Shown one piece after another: positions 34,691 to 45,889 of a stretch of DNA of 64,000 bases. Below the pieces are notes generated by a model that saw nothing but the letters and a program-made list of their open reading frames with translations, made no database searches and had not been told where the DNA came from. A program made the translations under genes and the position numbers. Origin of the DNA: Engraulis encrasicolus. Its lineage: Eukaryota; Chordata; Actinopteri; Clupeiformes; Engraulidae. Every line of letters starts with the position of its first letter. Positions within the stretch are counted from its first letter, which is position 1. Where the stretch lies: NCBI RefSeq assembly GCF_034702125.1, contig NC_085876.1, forward strand, positions 16,176,253-16,240,252. Reading direction: 5' to 3'.

Positions 34691-35454
34691 AACACAGGGC
34701 TGCAAAAGAGTTCACCATTCCACCCTTGTCCCCACCCTTGTTCACACCCTCACCCCACCCCTTCCACCCACCCAGCTCAGCACAGTATTTCGCCTCAACT
34801 CAACCCCTCCTAATTGACTCCTCTCTTACCCCCTCCATTCCTGAGGTCCCCCCTTGCCCTCTCCTCACCCCTGCTTTTCCACCTCTCCCCACTTCCCCTC
34901 ACCCCTTCCTATCCCTCCTCACCCCCTCCAGTCCTGGCTGTGCCCAGTGCTATTTGGAGGACTCTGGTGTAGGTCACTCTAGCTGAGAGCTGACATTGAT
35001 TAATTGGGGGTGTGTGAGCGTACGCGTGTGTATTTTCACTTGCTGACCACCCTGCCTTTCTTCTCTCTTTTCTTTTTGACCCTTTCTGACACTCTGTCTC
35101 TTTAGCTGACCATGACCCATCCTATCAGAGCCTCATGATAAATGCAAGGCAAGGATGAAAAGGTCTGTTTAGCGTAGAGCTTCTAAGCGTAGGAATGGAA
35201 ATTAGTCATTAATTGACAAGACACACGTAAGTTGAGGTTTTTTTGCGAGTTAAGTCTCAAGTTAGTAAAACACATTTGACCAAGTCAAGTCAAATTACAA
35301 GTTGTACCCACCTGTTGTCCCAGTAAAAGGGATGACCCTTCATGCAGAGTTACAGGATGGATGCTTCTCTCCTCTCCTCCTGTGGACTTGCCTCTGGTCG
35401 AGGTGCTGGTATGTGGGCCCCTCGCTACATCTCGAACTGCCCAGCCAGGGGCTC
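34691..35454. other. Pyrimidine-rich non-coding DNA
   Basis: C/T-rich DNA with repeated CACCCC and CTCACCCC motifs to about 34935, then unassigned sequence. It is the target region of the hAT element that starts at 35463. Confidence 0.4.
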
Positions 35455-35926
35455 CGCCAGACTAAGGGTGGGCGATATATATTGTCTGCGAAATTATTGT
35501 GAATGTTTTGACGATGAGTAATTTTGCAATATCGAGATATTTGTATGAAGTCGCTAAACTCAACAAAGCGCTCTGACAGGACTCCTCCAGACAGCGACTA
35601 CAGCCAAGCCTGTGAGCCAATAGTAATGTTGTTGTGAACTGGAGAATAAGTCTGTGAACCAATGAGCAGACAGTGCTGAGAGGGGGGCGGGCTGCAGCGT
35701 TTTGGCAGATGGAGAGAGGATCTTGTGTCACATGCTGTGTTCCATTATCCACCCTCTGTACTGTGTACCTTGTTTGAGTGCAGTGAAGTACACTTTCTGC
35801 CCTCTGCGATTCACGGGGGAGAGTACGTTCCGATTCTCGTCTCTGTCTGCTGCACTTCCCGGAAATGTCGTACCGCGAGCTCAGAAACCGCCAAAAACCG
35901 CGAAAAATAAACATTTTTCTGTCAAG

Positions 35927-38054
35927 ATGGACGTCATTGTGTGTGTCTTGCTGTTCTGCATGAATTTTAATTTACAGTGTCTGTGGAGAAAGCGCTGTCG
36001 CCGACGCCGTCAGCGTGTACTCCTATTATCCCAAGCTGCATTGGTGTGTATAACCATACGAATTTTCACTTAATGCATTTCTCGAAAAGTATAGCCTAGT
36101 TTTTAGCCGTGATCAACTCAGGAAGTAGTTAAAGAATTTAGAAACTATTGGTTTCGAAAAATGCAATCCAGTAGTGTTTGTCAGTGATTAGTAAAAGTGC
36201 AACATACTCCAAAAAATCAGTTTCACTACAATATGTATTGTAACATAAGATAATGGGTCCCGTGTCCAGTCTTCATGTAGGCCTACCCAGTGCAGATGTG
36301 CAATAGGGTCACTTATTGCAGTGGTTCTTAACCTGGGGTGCGGGCACCCCCTGGGGGTGCGCCTGATATTTCAGGGGGTGCGCAGAATTTTGTTTGTGTT
36401 GAGGTTGTGACCACAATTCTGCTAGCTAACATTATAATTAGGCCAAATTAAAACATTTTGGTCCCCATGTAGGCCTATAGTCATGTAGGTATTGATTAAT
36501 GTCTCAAGCAAAAATCATTGCAATTAATCACTTAAATCTTTTTTTTTAGAGCATATGGACTTGTAGAAGTTTGGGTTGGGGGTGCGCGGCTTGTCTTGGG
36601 CACAAGTAAGGGGGCGCGTTGAGAAAAAAAAGGTTAAGAACCACTGGAAATATTAAGTGTGTCTGTTATTGCAATAAATATGTTGTTATGCAATAATTTA
36701 TTGCATAACAGATTTATAGCAATATCAGACACACTTAATATTTCCAATCACTTGTTGCATAAATGAATCACATACTACTCACTTATTGCATAAACAGCAG
36801 TTTTATTGCAGTAACAGACAACATAAAAAAACACAGTTAACAGACACTTTTAATAGAACAGGAACATAAATTAACATGTATACATGAGGACAGACATAAA
36901 TAGGTTTATAAATGAATAAGTTAAATAAGTTAATAAAAAAATGAACAAATAAACAACATCATAACAGACCAATCTGCTCTTGCAGCCTGCTGCGGACCCG
37001 GAAACTCCGAGGCGCTATTGCCAGATAAATGCAACTGTCCCTCTGCTGGCCCTTTACTTTGATGGCGTGAGTGACTTGAGGCCGGACTTCCGACTGAACA
37101 GACGGTCCTTCCAGGCCCTGATGACTGCTATAGGCAGGGAGGCAGACCACGGCTGGGGCCCCGAGATTGAGGCCCTGGTCTTCCTGTTTTGGTTGGCCTG
37201 TGGTGCTGCATACAGGGTGGTGTCAAGATCCTTTGACATTCCAAGGACCACCGTGCACAGGATGGTGCATGCCACGAGCCAGCGAGTCATGGGCATTTTT
37301 GGGCAGGTCGTCCGCCACCCTACCCGGGAGGAGGTTGTGGGCATCAGCGCAGCCTTTACCCAACTGGCGGGGTCACGGATCTTCTGCAGGGTGGCGGGCA
37401 GCATAGACGGGTGCCACATCCGTGTGAAACCCCCAAAAGCGGATGAGGAGTGCTACAAAAACAGGAAACTGTTTCATTCAATTATTTTACAGGCAGTTTG
37501 TGACCCCACCTTGAAATATCTGGACGTGTGCGTTGGATTTCCGGGCTCCGTCCACGATATGCGGGTTCTAAGGAACAGCCCGCTGTTCCACGAGAGGCAG
37601 TACCCTCCTCCAGGGTACTATTTGATTGGAGACGGCGGGTACGCCTGCCTGGAAAGACCGGTGGCCCTAATGACCCCCTTCCGGATGCCGGTAAGGAACG
37701 CCATGGAGGCGGCGTACAATCGGCACCTCTCCAAGGCCCGGGTCGTGGTCGAGAGGTCATTTGGAGTCCTAAAGGCAAGGTGGCGAGCAATTTTCCAGAC
37801 GACGCTGGTGGTAAGCATTTATTATGCACCAGAAATCATAACCTGCTGTACCATCCTTCACAACATCGCCCTGAGCCAGGGGGACATTTTGGAGCCCGTT
37901 GAGCCAGATGAGCCAGATGAGGACCAGCCTGGGGATGAGGAGCAGGGGGACGGCGCAGAGGAGGTGGAGGCTGGTACAGTGTCTGGGGCCCAGATGAGGT
38001 TCAGAATGGCAGAATGTTTCGGGCCTGCCCACCAGCATGATCACCATTACATAT

Positions 38055-38056
<2 letters not shown>
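35927..38056 (+). CDS. PIF/Harbinger DDE transposase (HARBI1-like)
   Basis: The large exon 36986-38056 follows an acceptor CTCTTGCAG and carries a DDE_Tnp_4-type nuclease. The catalytic residues are Asp in SIDGCH, Asp in IGDGGY and Glu in VVERSFGVLKARW. A helix-turn-helix-like segment (SRSFDIPRTTVHRMVH) lies before them. The tail is acidic and ends HDHHYI. I predict a first exon 35927-36043 (MDVIVCVLLFCMN, then an Arg-rich stretch RKRCRRRRQR) ending at TTG|GTGTGT; its phase (0) fits, giving about 395 aa. The large exon has no ATG near its 5' end, so an upstream exon is needed. The enzyme would cut at the TIRs and usually needs the Myb-like partner encoded opposite. The intron holds a hAT MITE and a long palindrome. 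Confidence 0.9.
36319..36646. mobile_element. hAT MITE in the transposase intron
   Basis: Ends CAGTGGTTCTTAACC / GGTTAAGAACCACTG enclose G-rich text (GGGGTGCGGGCACCCC). The flanks ACTTATTG and GAAATATT do not match, so the TSD is lost or a deletion followed. The element lies between the predicted exons and would be spliced out. Confidence 0.8.
36646..36745. repeat. 100-bp near-perfect palindrome
   Basis: Arms of about 50 bp begin GGAAATATTAAGTGTGTCTG and end with its complement. TTATTGCA-type motifs lie near the centre. It abuts the hAT MITE end and lies in the predicted transposase intron. Confidence 0.9.
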
Positions 38057-38093
<37 letters not shown>

Positions 38094-38144
38094 GTTTAGA
38101 TGTTTGTTAGATTTTGAAAAAGTCACAGTTGGCAAAGTTGAATT
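38057..38144. repeat. (CA)n tract directly after the transposase stop
   Basis: A pure CA run spans about 38057-38091. The same arrangement (tail sequence then CA run) recurs at 39026-39070 and 39343-39372. Confidence 0.85.
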
Positions 38145-38394
38145 AAAAGAGAAAAGTACATCCAGGCACTCCCAGCACAGTGTCCAAAACGGGAAGCTAC
38201 ATTAAAAAGCCTTTAATTGTACTGGGCTTTGGTTACATTAAAAAAGCCAACATGTTTTCGACCTCACGTACAGGTCTTCATTAGGCCAACAACTTTTTTT
38301 AATGTAACCACAGCCCAGTACGATTAAAGGCTTTTAAATGTAACTTCCCGTTTGGACATTGTGCTGGGAGTGCCTGGATGTACTTTTCTCTTTT
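38145..38394. mobile_element. Foldback-type insertion (250 bp)
   Basis: AAAAGAGAAAAGTACATCC at the left is inverted at the right as GGATGTACTTTTCTCTTTT. The arms run about 100 bp through CAGGCACTCCCAGCACA and leave a short centre (TTCGACCTCACGTACAGG). TSD not clear. Confidence 0.8.
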
Positions 38395-38520
38395 GATGTT
38401 GTGCTGTTAGTGTTTTGTGCTGTTAGTGTTTTGTTTTGTTCAGTTGCAGTTCTTTGTAATAAATGCGTTATATTATATAGAAAGAGTGAGAGAGTGAGTG
38501 TGTGTGTTTGTGAATGTTAC

Positions 38521-38649
38521 CTGTAGTGTCATTTCCGGTGCTGTGGAGCTGCTGCTGTCCTCCTGTGGGGATGTGGTATTGACCGGCTCTGCTGTTTCTG
38601 TACTCCGAGTTGTTTCTAGGCCAACTGTCTGCGTGCAGTCTTTTTCCTC
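38521..38649 (-). other. Candidate internal exon on the minus strand
   Basis: TTTTTTTAACAG| precedes a 43-codon open segment (EEKDCTQTVGLETTRSTETA, then Ser/Pro-rich to EMTLQ), followed by |GTAACA. Both splice sites and the phase-0 frame are good. It lies downstream of the Myb-like gene stop, so it would need alternative splicing or belong to a lost gene part. Confidence 0.35.
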
Positions 38650-38929
38650 CTGTTAAAAAAAAGGTTGATACATTTCAAACTCCTAAATACGACTCACATT
38701 CAGGTAGAGAGACAAATTCAACCTAACCAAAAGAAAGCACTATCTGAAATCTTATCTAAACCATCAACCCACAAAGCAACATATCGGGCTAAACAGGACA
38801 GATTAACAGGTTTTAACATGCATAATATTTTCAGTCTTCTGATGTCCACACAGACAGTTTTAAGGTTAGAATTTGAAATAGAAAGTGTCACTTATTTTTA
38901 CCTTGTCAGAAAATGATATTGGTCCTGCA

Positions 38930-39023
38930 GAAGTTAGAGAAGAGGAACCAGTAGGTGCTGTGTCTGGGGCTCAGCAGATGTTCCGGATTGCAGAATGTTT
39001 TGAACCTGCCCACGCATACATTT

Positions 39024-39025
<2 letters not shown>
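38930..39025 (+). other. Second copy of the transposase C-terminal exon tail
   Basis: After an acceptor-like GGTCCTGCAG, the frame EVREEEPVGAVSGAQQMF continues RIAECFEPAHAYI and stops at 39023. It closely resembles the transposase end (VSGAQMRFRMAECFGPAH) and is followed by a CA run as there. It could serve as an alternative last exon or be a relic duplication. Confidence 0.55.
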
Positions 39026-39071
<46 letters not shown>

Positions 39072-39255
39072 GACAAGATTTATTTTTAGTGCTGCACTGT
39101 TAGAGTTTCAGTTCAGGTGAAGTTCCACAGTTTCAGCAGCATATTTTAAAACTGTCTAATTATTTTTTTTACACAATCGATATACAAGGATAGAATGTTA
39201 CAAGGTTAGAATGTGGCATTGATTTTACGTCGTCATAAAATGGTACCGTCCTGCA

Positions 39256-39352
39256 GAAGTCAGAGAAGAGGAACCAGTTGGTGTCGGGCCCAGTAGAGGT
39301 CTGCACTGCAAAATGTTTCGGACCTGCCCACGCATACATTTCAAAACACACA
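39256..39352 (+). pseudogene. Third, frameshifted copy of the transposase tail
   Basis: GTCCTGCAG and EVREEEPVG are kept, then a frameshift follows. The DNA still matches copy 2 through GACCTGCCCACGCATACATT and a CA-rich run. Confidence 0.55.
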
Positions 39353-39769
39353 CTCACTCACACACACACTCAATGACAAATGTGTAACAAGAAATTATTA
39401 GAGGAATACAAAATGTTGTAAGGTTAGAATCAAGATTAGAATTTGAAATATAATGGCATTGATTTTACCGTTATAATGACACCCGTCATAAAATCCTGTA
39501 GATTTTCTTGCCAGGCCACCCAACAGGCCACCCAACAATTTCACCTGTCAATTGATTCAGAAGTTTCATAGCAAGTCAAACATACATGTTCGAAATAACA
39601 ACTGTAACAACTGACGCTGAACATTACTAAAAATAACCACAAAAATAACACCAAACTGAAAGCAAAATCAATTTAATTAATTTCAAATGTTACAACAACA
39701 ACAAAAACAAAACAAAAAAACTGAAAGAGTCATTTTTTGGCCAGAGCCTCCAAAATGGCCAACAGCCGC

Positions 39770-41711
39770 TCATCTCTGGCAGCAGCCTGCTGCTGCCTCC
39801 CTGTCTCTCCTCTCTTCCCTCGCCACCATCTCTTGCCTCCACCGCTCCTCTCTGGCCATCATCTCCTCCTGCCTCGCAATAAGTTCGCGGTGGCGTCTCT
39901 CCTCCACCTCCTCCTTCCTTTCCTCCCTCTTCCTCACACTCTCCTGCTCCTCCTTCATCATCTTCCTCCACTCCTCCTCATCTCTCTCATTCATTTCTTC
40001 TAGAACCCCCACCACGTCAAGCTTACGGCGCTTGGACGTGGTGGAGGTTCTCTTCACAGGGGTGTCATCCCCTCGAGACGCCCCCCCTCTCTTCTCACCT
40101 CTCTTTCCATCCTCCTCCTCCTCCTCCTCCTCATCTTCCTCCTCCTCTACCCTAACGGTAGCAGGGGGGGTGCCCACCACCAACACCTGGCCACCCGCCT
40201 TGGTGGCAATCAGGACTGGGGGAGTTGTTGACTTCAACTCCCCCAGGACCTCATGCATGAGGTCGAACCACTTCCAGGTGACTGGGGTGGGCGCCCCCCC
40301 TTCTGTGCTAACCCCTGTCGGGGGGGCTATAAGCTCCTATATAAAAAAAATACAGAAGCAAAAATTTGTCATATAGAAACTTAAAAGCATCATTCAGTTT
40401 TACATTTACATTTTAAAGTAGTAGTTGTACAAGGCTCCACACCTCTTGCTTTGGTTGCAGAACTGAAATACACAATAGAACCACTCATACTAAAATATGT
40501 CTGTAATCAGCTCCCATACAATTACAATTCCCATACAATAACTTACAACTACTATTTCAACAAAGAGTTTACAACGTCATTATTGATATTACCTTATATT
40601 TTTGCTTAAGATTTTCCCATTTTTTTTTCAGGAAATTGGTGGTGATCTGGCCCACCAACCCTCTCTTCTCCAGGTACATTCTGTTCATCATAGAAGCACA
40701 ACCATAGCCAGCAAGTAGTAAGAAATGGCTAGAGCAAGTGTATGTAAATGTACCGTCAGATGAGCTAATGATAAGGACACCCATTCTCCCCCATGACGAA
40801 AACCAGACTTACCTATAGCCGGCAGCGTTGGTGGTCCGGCCACCGGTGAAAATGCCTCTGTTGGCGGACCTCCACCTTATGAAGTTGGCGGTGTCCTCGT
40901 CAGTCCCTACATTGTTAAAACAGAAATAACAGAAACAAGGGAAATAAAGTAAAACAGAAATAAGTCACTAGTGGTTTGTTTTACACATAGCTGTTTTGAT
41001 ATTGCATTAGTTCAACTTTGTATGAACTTAAGACAGCTGCTGTTGCTGCATGAATAGCATGAATAGCGATGGTACGCATCTCCCCCATTTTCAGATACTG
41101 TTGAACAAAGACGTTTCCCATATCTCCCCAATTGTAGACCCACCGGTACCCGTTTTATAATTTACAACTTTGGCGGTAGCATTACAGCTGCTGCTATCAT
41201 TTGCGGAACGAGAAAAAAAGAAGGTAACATTTGGCGAAAATCCTGCCCTGGATTTTGACGTCCCAGACGTCTGCGGGTTAATGTGGATCTTTGATGAGCA
41301 AGAGTGCTGTGCTTAGCACAAATCGTGGGAGAGAGACAATAAATAAGCACATTCACCGACCGGAGCATGCTGCCATTCATACACACATCTTTAGCGATAC
41401 TATCGACAATGTATTCAACTTACTTGCATTCGACATACTTCTTGGAAGTTATGAAAAATGATATAAACGCACGAAAGCGATCATTGTTGTCGAGAATGCT
41501 ACTATCATTCTGCTAAGCTACGCCTACATTAGCAGAGCACAAAAAGCAAATTACACAAGGCAACAACAGTATGAGATATATATTGACAGCACATAACGTT
41601 CAATATAAGCGGTGATTATGTCTAACAGGCAAAAAAAACCCTTAAGAACTTACATTTGTATGTAGTAGTGGTACCGGTCGAAGGACCCGCTTCAGTCGAC
41701 TCGTCCGCCAT
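39770..41711 (-). CDS. Harbinger Myb/SANT-like accessory protein (4 exons)
   Basis: I predict exons 41654-41711, 40813-40906, 40593-40680 and 39770-40336, all with GT-AG borders and matching phases, for about 268 aa. The product starts MADESTEAGPSTGTTTTYK. A trihelix/Myb-SANT-like domain spans exons 1-4: WTDEDTANFIRWRSANRG, then MYLEKRGLVGQITTNFLKKK, then WENLKQKYKELI. A second Trp region (VTWKWFDLMHEVLGEL), an acidic Glu run and a long Arg/Glu coiled coil (EEWRKMMKEEQESVRKREER) follow. In known PIF/Harbinger systems this partner binds TIR DNA and aids nuclear import of the transposase. After the stop at 39770 another frame reads ARDERLLAILEALAKK, a likelier C-terminus. A recent 1-2 base indel may therefore have changed the last residues. 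Confidence 0.82.
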
Positions 41712-42937
41712 GTTTTTCTTTTCTGAAGAATATCAAAAGATCGCGGGCAGTTTGTAACGTCACTTCCGCTACGTAGGCAAAACGTAGACAATATGGCGGC
41801 CGTTGAGTGCGAAAAGTGTACAATTATCCACACTTCAAAAATGGCGGTTTTGAGGGCGGTTTTGGGGGCGTTATCCGGGTACTTGCAGTACACTTGACTT
41901 CGACGATTTTAGAAATGGAACGCCCTGCGTACCCAAACACAGTGCGGAAAGGGCGGTAAGTACGGGTAATGGAACACAGCAACAGTGTCACTCGTGCAGC
42001 GCTGCTGCTGCTGGGCAGTGGACGGGAGTTGTTGTTATCCAAATGGTGGATTTACATGAGGAATTCAACCATTAAACCAGCCATTGCATGATGCTGAGGG
42101 CGTTTTGGAACTATGTGCTTTAATCAGCAACTGTCTGTGATTATGGAAAGCCAAATAGTTAGGAAGAGAAATAGCTTTGTCTCTGGTCTGAGAAATCGCG
42201 TTAGCATGCTAGTTAGCAAACTAGGCTAAGCAATGTTGTTCTCTACATGTAGAGTGGCTGTTACTCACTACTCAAACACCCACCTGCATGTATAGATATC
42301 ATAACTGCTTAGGTGGACAAGTAATGACTCGTGCAGTGAGTTAAATTACAATGTGTGAAATTCAACACATGCAATTTGCAGCTGCCATAGTTATGTTCTG
42401 CTTCCTATCTACAAATGCACTGTTTCCAGTCAAAAATGGCTATCATCTAACAGAATCATTTTTAATTCACATGGATATGTTTTCATGACAAGTGATGAAG
42501 TATTACTTTACAGTCCAGCATATGCATATTAGTAAATTCAAAAAGTGAAAGCTCTTTCACAGCACAGCATTTCTCCCAACTCTCTGTCCCTCCCCAGTTA
42601 AAACACAAATGCAGCACTACTACCTCCAGTGCAGAATTGAAATTAGTCTGGAATCATGCACAAATCATAGACAGCATAAATGTGTAGCTTTGCTACACAA
42701 CCATTTTGCTATACTGCCATGCTTTGTGATGTAGACAATGTTCTGCTTTACTCACCCTGCCCTGCCAAATTCCCATATTACGGTACACATTGATTACCCA
42801 CGCCCACCCACCGAAATAGGCCCTACTTGTTTTTGCACCTGTTTTTGGAAATTATCGTCAAGTTATCGTTATCGTGAAAATTCTAAAAATTATCGAGATA
42901 ACTTTTTTTGCCCATATCGCCCACCCCTACGCCAGAC

Positions 42938-43315
42938 CCATTTTACAGGGGCACGTGCCTGGGTATTGATTTGCTGTGCCCCAGTATGAGTTTCCCCAAT
43001 AAAAAAACAAAACAAAAAAAACTTGAAATTTAGCTCTCAAGTTTAGCATACAGAGTGATCAACAGAATATGCACAAAATAGAGCACATGCACTACTTGCA
43101 ATAATATAATTAATTTGCAAGCTGTTAAAAATAAGTAACTGCTAAAATATCTTTACTTGCGCACTTTGCACAGTTGCATGATCTCTCAGTGCCTAACTGT
43201 GCCCCTGTATAGCATTAGGTCAGCTGACACCCCTGTGCCCAGTCACACCTTTCAGCCTCGCTGGCTCCTCAGCGGCCTTCGGGTCCAGGCAGCTCCCTCT
43301 GAAGGTGAACATGGC
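42938..43315. other. No gene recognised
   Basis: Flanking sequence to the right of the hAT element; A-rich near 43005-43020. No features are supported. Confidence 0.4.
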
Positions 43316-43324
43316 ACCCTGATC

Positions 43325-43679
43325 TAGCCTGGTTCTCACCTACGGTGCACGTGTGTAGCTCCGGAGCTCCCTGGTGGAGCGGAGCTACACACACTACCAT
43401 CCGGTAGGTTGCCATTAACATGGTCTTCTCGAGTAGAAAATAAACGGGACATTTATTGCTTAAATATCAATGCCAGCTCGCATTGATGAGTCACAGGACA
43501 GATTATAGACTATATTGACTCTTTAGAGATGAACAGAACAAGTTTTTGGAAGAATTTGTTGGTGGTGAGTTGCAATAAATTCACCATTTATTTTTCTGAC
43601 TCGAGAAGAGCATGTTAACGGCAGTGCTACCAGACTGTAGTTTGTGTACACACACGCACCATCGGTGACAACCAGGCTA
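43325..43679. mobile_element. MITE with TAGCCTGGTT ends and 9-bp TSD
   Basis: Left TAGCCTGGTTCTCACC and, inverted, TAGCCTGGTTGTCACC begin TIRs of over 100 bp (through TTAACATG and CTTCTCGAGT). Flanks ACCCTGATC (43316-43324) and ACCCGGATC (43680-43688) differ at one base. A 9-bp TSD with long TIRs suggests a Mutator-like element, but this is inference. Confidence 0.75.
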
Positions 43680-43828
43680 ACCCGGATCTGCTGCACATGT
43701 CAAAGTTCTGCTCAGGTCGGGTCTTGTCCTCTGATTAGGTGCCCTGGTCTCGTTTCACCTCTTCTTCATTCATTCCTGGGCCTGGCCCAAGATACCCATT
43801 TGCCCCTCCCTGTGTATAACCCCATCCC

Positions 43829-43893
43829 CACGTGTGTGTGTGTGTGTGTGTTTGTGTATTGTGTGTGTTTGTGTGTGTGCGTGTGCATGCGTA
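43829..43893. repeat. (GT)n-rich microsatellite
   Basis: Imperfect GT tract interrupted by TTTGT and GCGT. Confidence 0.85.
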
Positions 43894-44009
43894 TGTGCAT
43901 AGCACTTTACAGTTATTGGTCCATCACTGTTACTTGTCCTGTCTTGCATTTTGATGTCAGTCTGTAAATGTCAGTATGTATATGTCCTTTATATGGTATA
44001 GAGAGATAA

Positions 44010-44086
44010 ACATAATTGCAATTTCCTTGTATGACCTGTGCATATGCAGAAATTGACAATAAACGCTGACTTGACTTGACTTGATG
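44010..44086 (+). mobile_element. LINE or SINE 3' tail
   Basis: TTGACAATAAACGCTGACTT followed by ACTTG pentamer repeats resembles the 3' end of a fish retroposon with a simple-repeat tail. Only the end is present. Confidence 0.45.
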
Positions 44087-44220
44087 TGCGTACTCCCATA
44101 CCACACTCTGTCTGCCCCTACACTATCCCAGCTTTCATAAGGTTTGTGGAGTCAAGCGCGGGTCCACTTGTCAGGTGCACTGCAAGTTTGTGAGTGGGAG
44201 TGTGTGAGAATGTGTCAGGA

Positions 44221-44548
<328 letters not shown>

Positions 44549-44552
<4 letters not shown>

Positions 44553-45146
44553 GGCAAGCGAGCAAATGTATGCTCTTCTGTGTCATAGTCAAACATACAG
44601 TATAGTATAAATAGTTATCTGCAAAAGTTACTGTACTTTGGTCATTCTAGTAGCCTAAATATTAGTTTGTTATTTAGTAATATTCATGAAAAGATCAAAT
44701 TTGGCAATAGGCAGCACAGTCTTACACAGTGCACCTTTTAAAAAGATTCCCTTCTTGCCTGAGTAGATTATGTGGCAAAAGTTTTCAGACATCCTTACGT
44801 AAAGCCAGAAACTTCAGATTAAAAATTCACACAGCCATAACAACCTGTCACCATCTGAGAAAACATGACAGAGGTGTATTTCATTTTCACACTTTTAATT
44901 CCCATGGGTTTTAAATCTAATATCTACTGTGAGATATTTTAGATAACATCATGTGGTTATAAGACTATTCGTGTTTTGATGTCTGGGTCTGTGAGCTTTA
45001 ATGTGTATCTGTGCGTTTTGCTGTCTCTCTCTGTGAGTTTTAATGTCTGGGTTTGAAATGGCTGGTTTTATATAAGACCTGTGTTGATGTCTTTGATGGT
45101 CTTATTGCCCTGCTTTGTTAGTATTTAGTCTCGTTTTCAGATCCTT

Positions 45147-45148
<2 letters not shown>
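44549..45148. other. No gene; MITE fragment
   Basis: ACACAGTGCACCTTTTAAA at about 44715-44733, with ATCAAATTTGGCAATAGGC before it, matches the inside and end of the MITE at 49480-49833. It is a broken relative. The rest is unassigned. Confidence 0.4.
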
Positions 45149-45149
<1 letters not shown>

Positions 45150-45219
<70 letters not shown>

Positions 45220-45230
45220 CTCTCTTTCTT

Positions 45231-45261
<31 letters not shown>
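45150..45261. repeat. (CT)n then (CA)n microsatellite
   Basis: (CT)n covers 45150-45214, a second CT run 45232-45245, then CA to 45261, where a hAT MITE begins. Confidence 0.95.
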
Positions 45262-45263
<2 letters not shown>

Positions 45264-45420
45264 GGGGCGGAGCTATAGGAGGGGCGAGCAGATCATTTGC
45301 CCCTGGGCCCAAGGCCTTCCCGTATTGGTAGTGGGGGCCCTTTTGTAACCATGGCAGGCTGTATGAGGGGCCCTATCAGTGTTTTGCCCAGGGGCCCGGT
45401 GCGCAATTGTTCCGCCACTG
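45262..45420. mobile_element. hAT MITE (159 bp) in a CA repeat
   Basis: Ends CAGGGGCGGAGCTATAG / TTGTTCCGCCACTG. Flanks CACACACA and CACGTACA agree at 6 of 8 bases, as expected for insertion in a CA repeat that later drifted. Confidence 0.75.
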
Positions 45421-45519
45421 CACGTACACACGTACACACGCGCGCACACACACACGCACGCACGCACACACAAGCACACGCACATACACAGTAGTCCAAT
45501 GGCCTCCATTACTCTAGCT

Positions 45520-45881
45520 CAGTGTTTCTCAACCTTTTTTTAGTCGAGGCACCCTTTCAATTCATGAAAAATTTCAAGGCACCCCAAACCATCAAGCTGT
45601 AACATGGCATTGCATCCGATACCACACAAGCTTAGAAAAGTAACACATTTGGAGATGACACACAGCCTACGTTCGAAGTTGCAGCTTACTGGGGCGACCT
45701 AAATTTACTTTATTGTGCATAAATGGCAGATGAAAGATTCCACTGACAATGCATTAATTTATTAATTTAGACAAATATGCATTATATTACATAATTTATT
45801 TATCAGCCATGTTTCCATGGCACCCCTGAGGGGGACCTGCGGCACCCCAGGGTGCCCTGGCACCCTGGTTGAGAAACACTG
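45520..45881. mobile_element. hAT MITE (362 bp)
   Basis: Ends CAGTGTTTCTCAACC / GGTTGAGAAACACTG. TSDs CTCTAGCT (45512-45519) and CTCTAGCC (45882-45889), one mismatch. Confidence 0.92.
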
Positions 45882-45889
45882 CTCTAGCC

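Larger units (their letters stand above)
35733..41981. mobile_element. Apparently autonomous PIF/Harbinger transposon
   Basis: TIRs TGCTGTGTTCCATTATCC and, inverted, TGCTGTGTTCCATTACCC are flanked by ACA at 35730-35732 and 41982-41984. This is a possible 3-bp TSD, though not the usual TWA. Two genes converge: a DDE transposase (plus) and a Myb/SANT-like protein (minus). Their starts lie about 195 and 270 bp inside the ends, so the promoters must be near the TIRs. Both frames look intact, which suggests recent activity. Confidence 0.88.
35463..42929. mobile_element. hAT-type element hosting a Harbinger transposon
   Basis: Ends TAAGGGTGGGCGATAT / ATATCGCCCACCCCTA are flanked by a perfect 8-bp TSD, CGCCAGAC, at 35455-35462 and 42930-42937. 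Without the Harbinger element (35733-41981) it would be about 1.2 kb and non-coding. Its core matches that of 55119-56575. Confidence 0.93.

Noticed and set aside
32945..34813. Open readings of repeated Cys-Val or Thr-His dipeptides
   Set aside because: They are translations of GT/CA microsatellites. The same applies near 44200, 54860, 57400, 58550, 59800, 61300 and 63700.
39687..40376. 229-codon plus-strand open reading rich in Ser/Leu
   Set aside because: It is the antisense shadow of the Glu/Arg-rich exon of the Myb-like gene.
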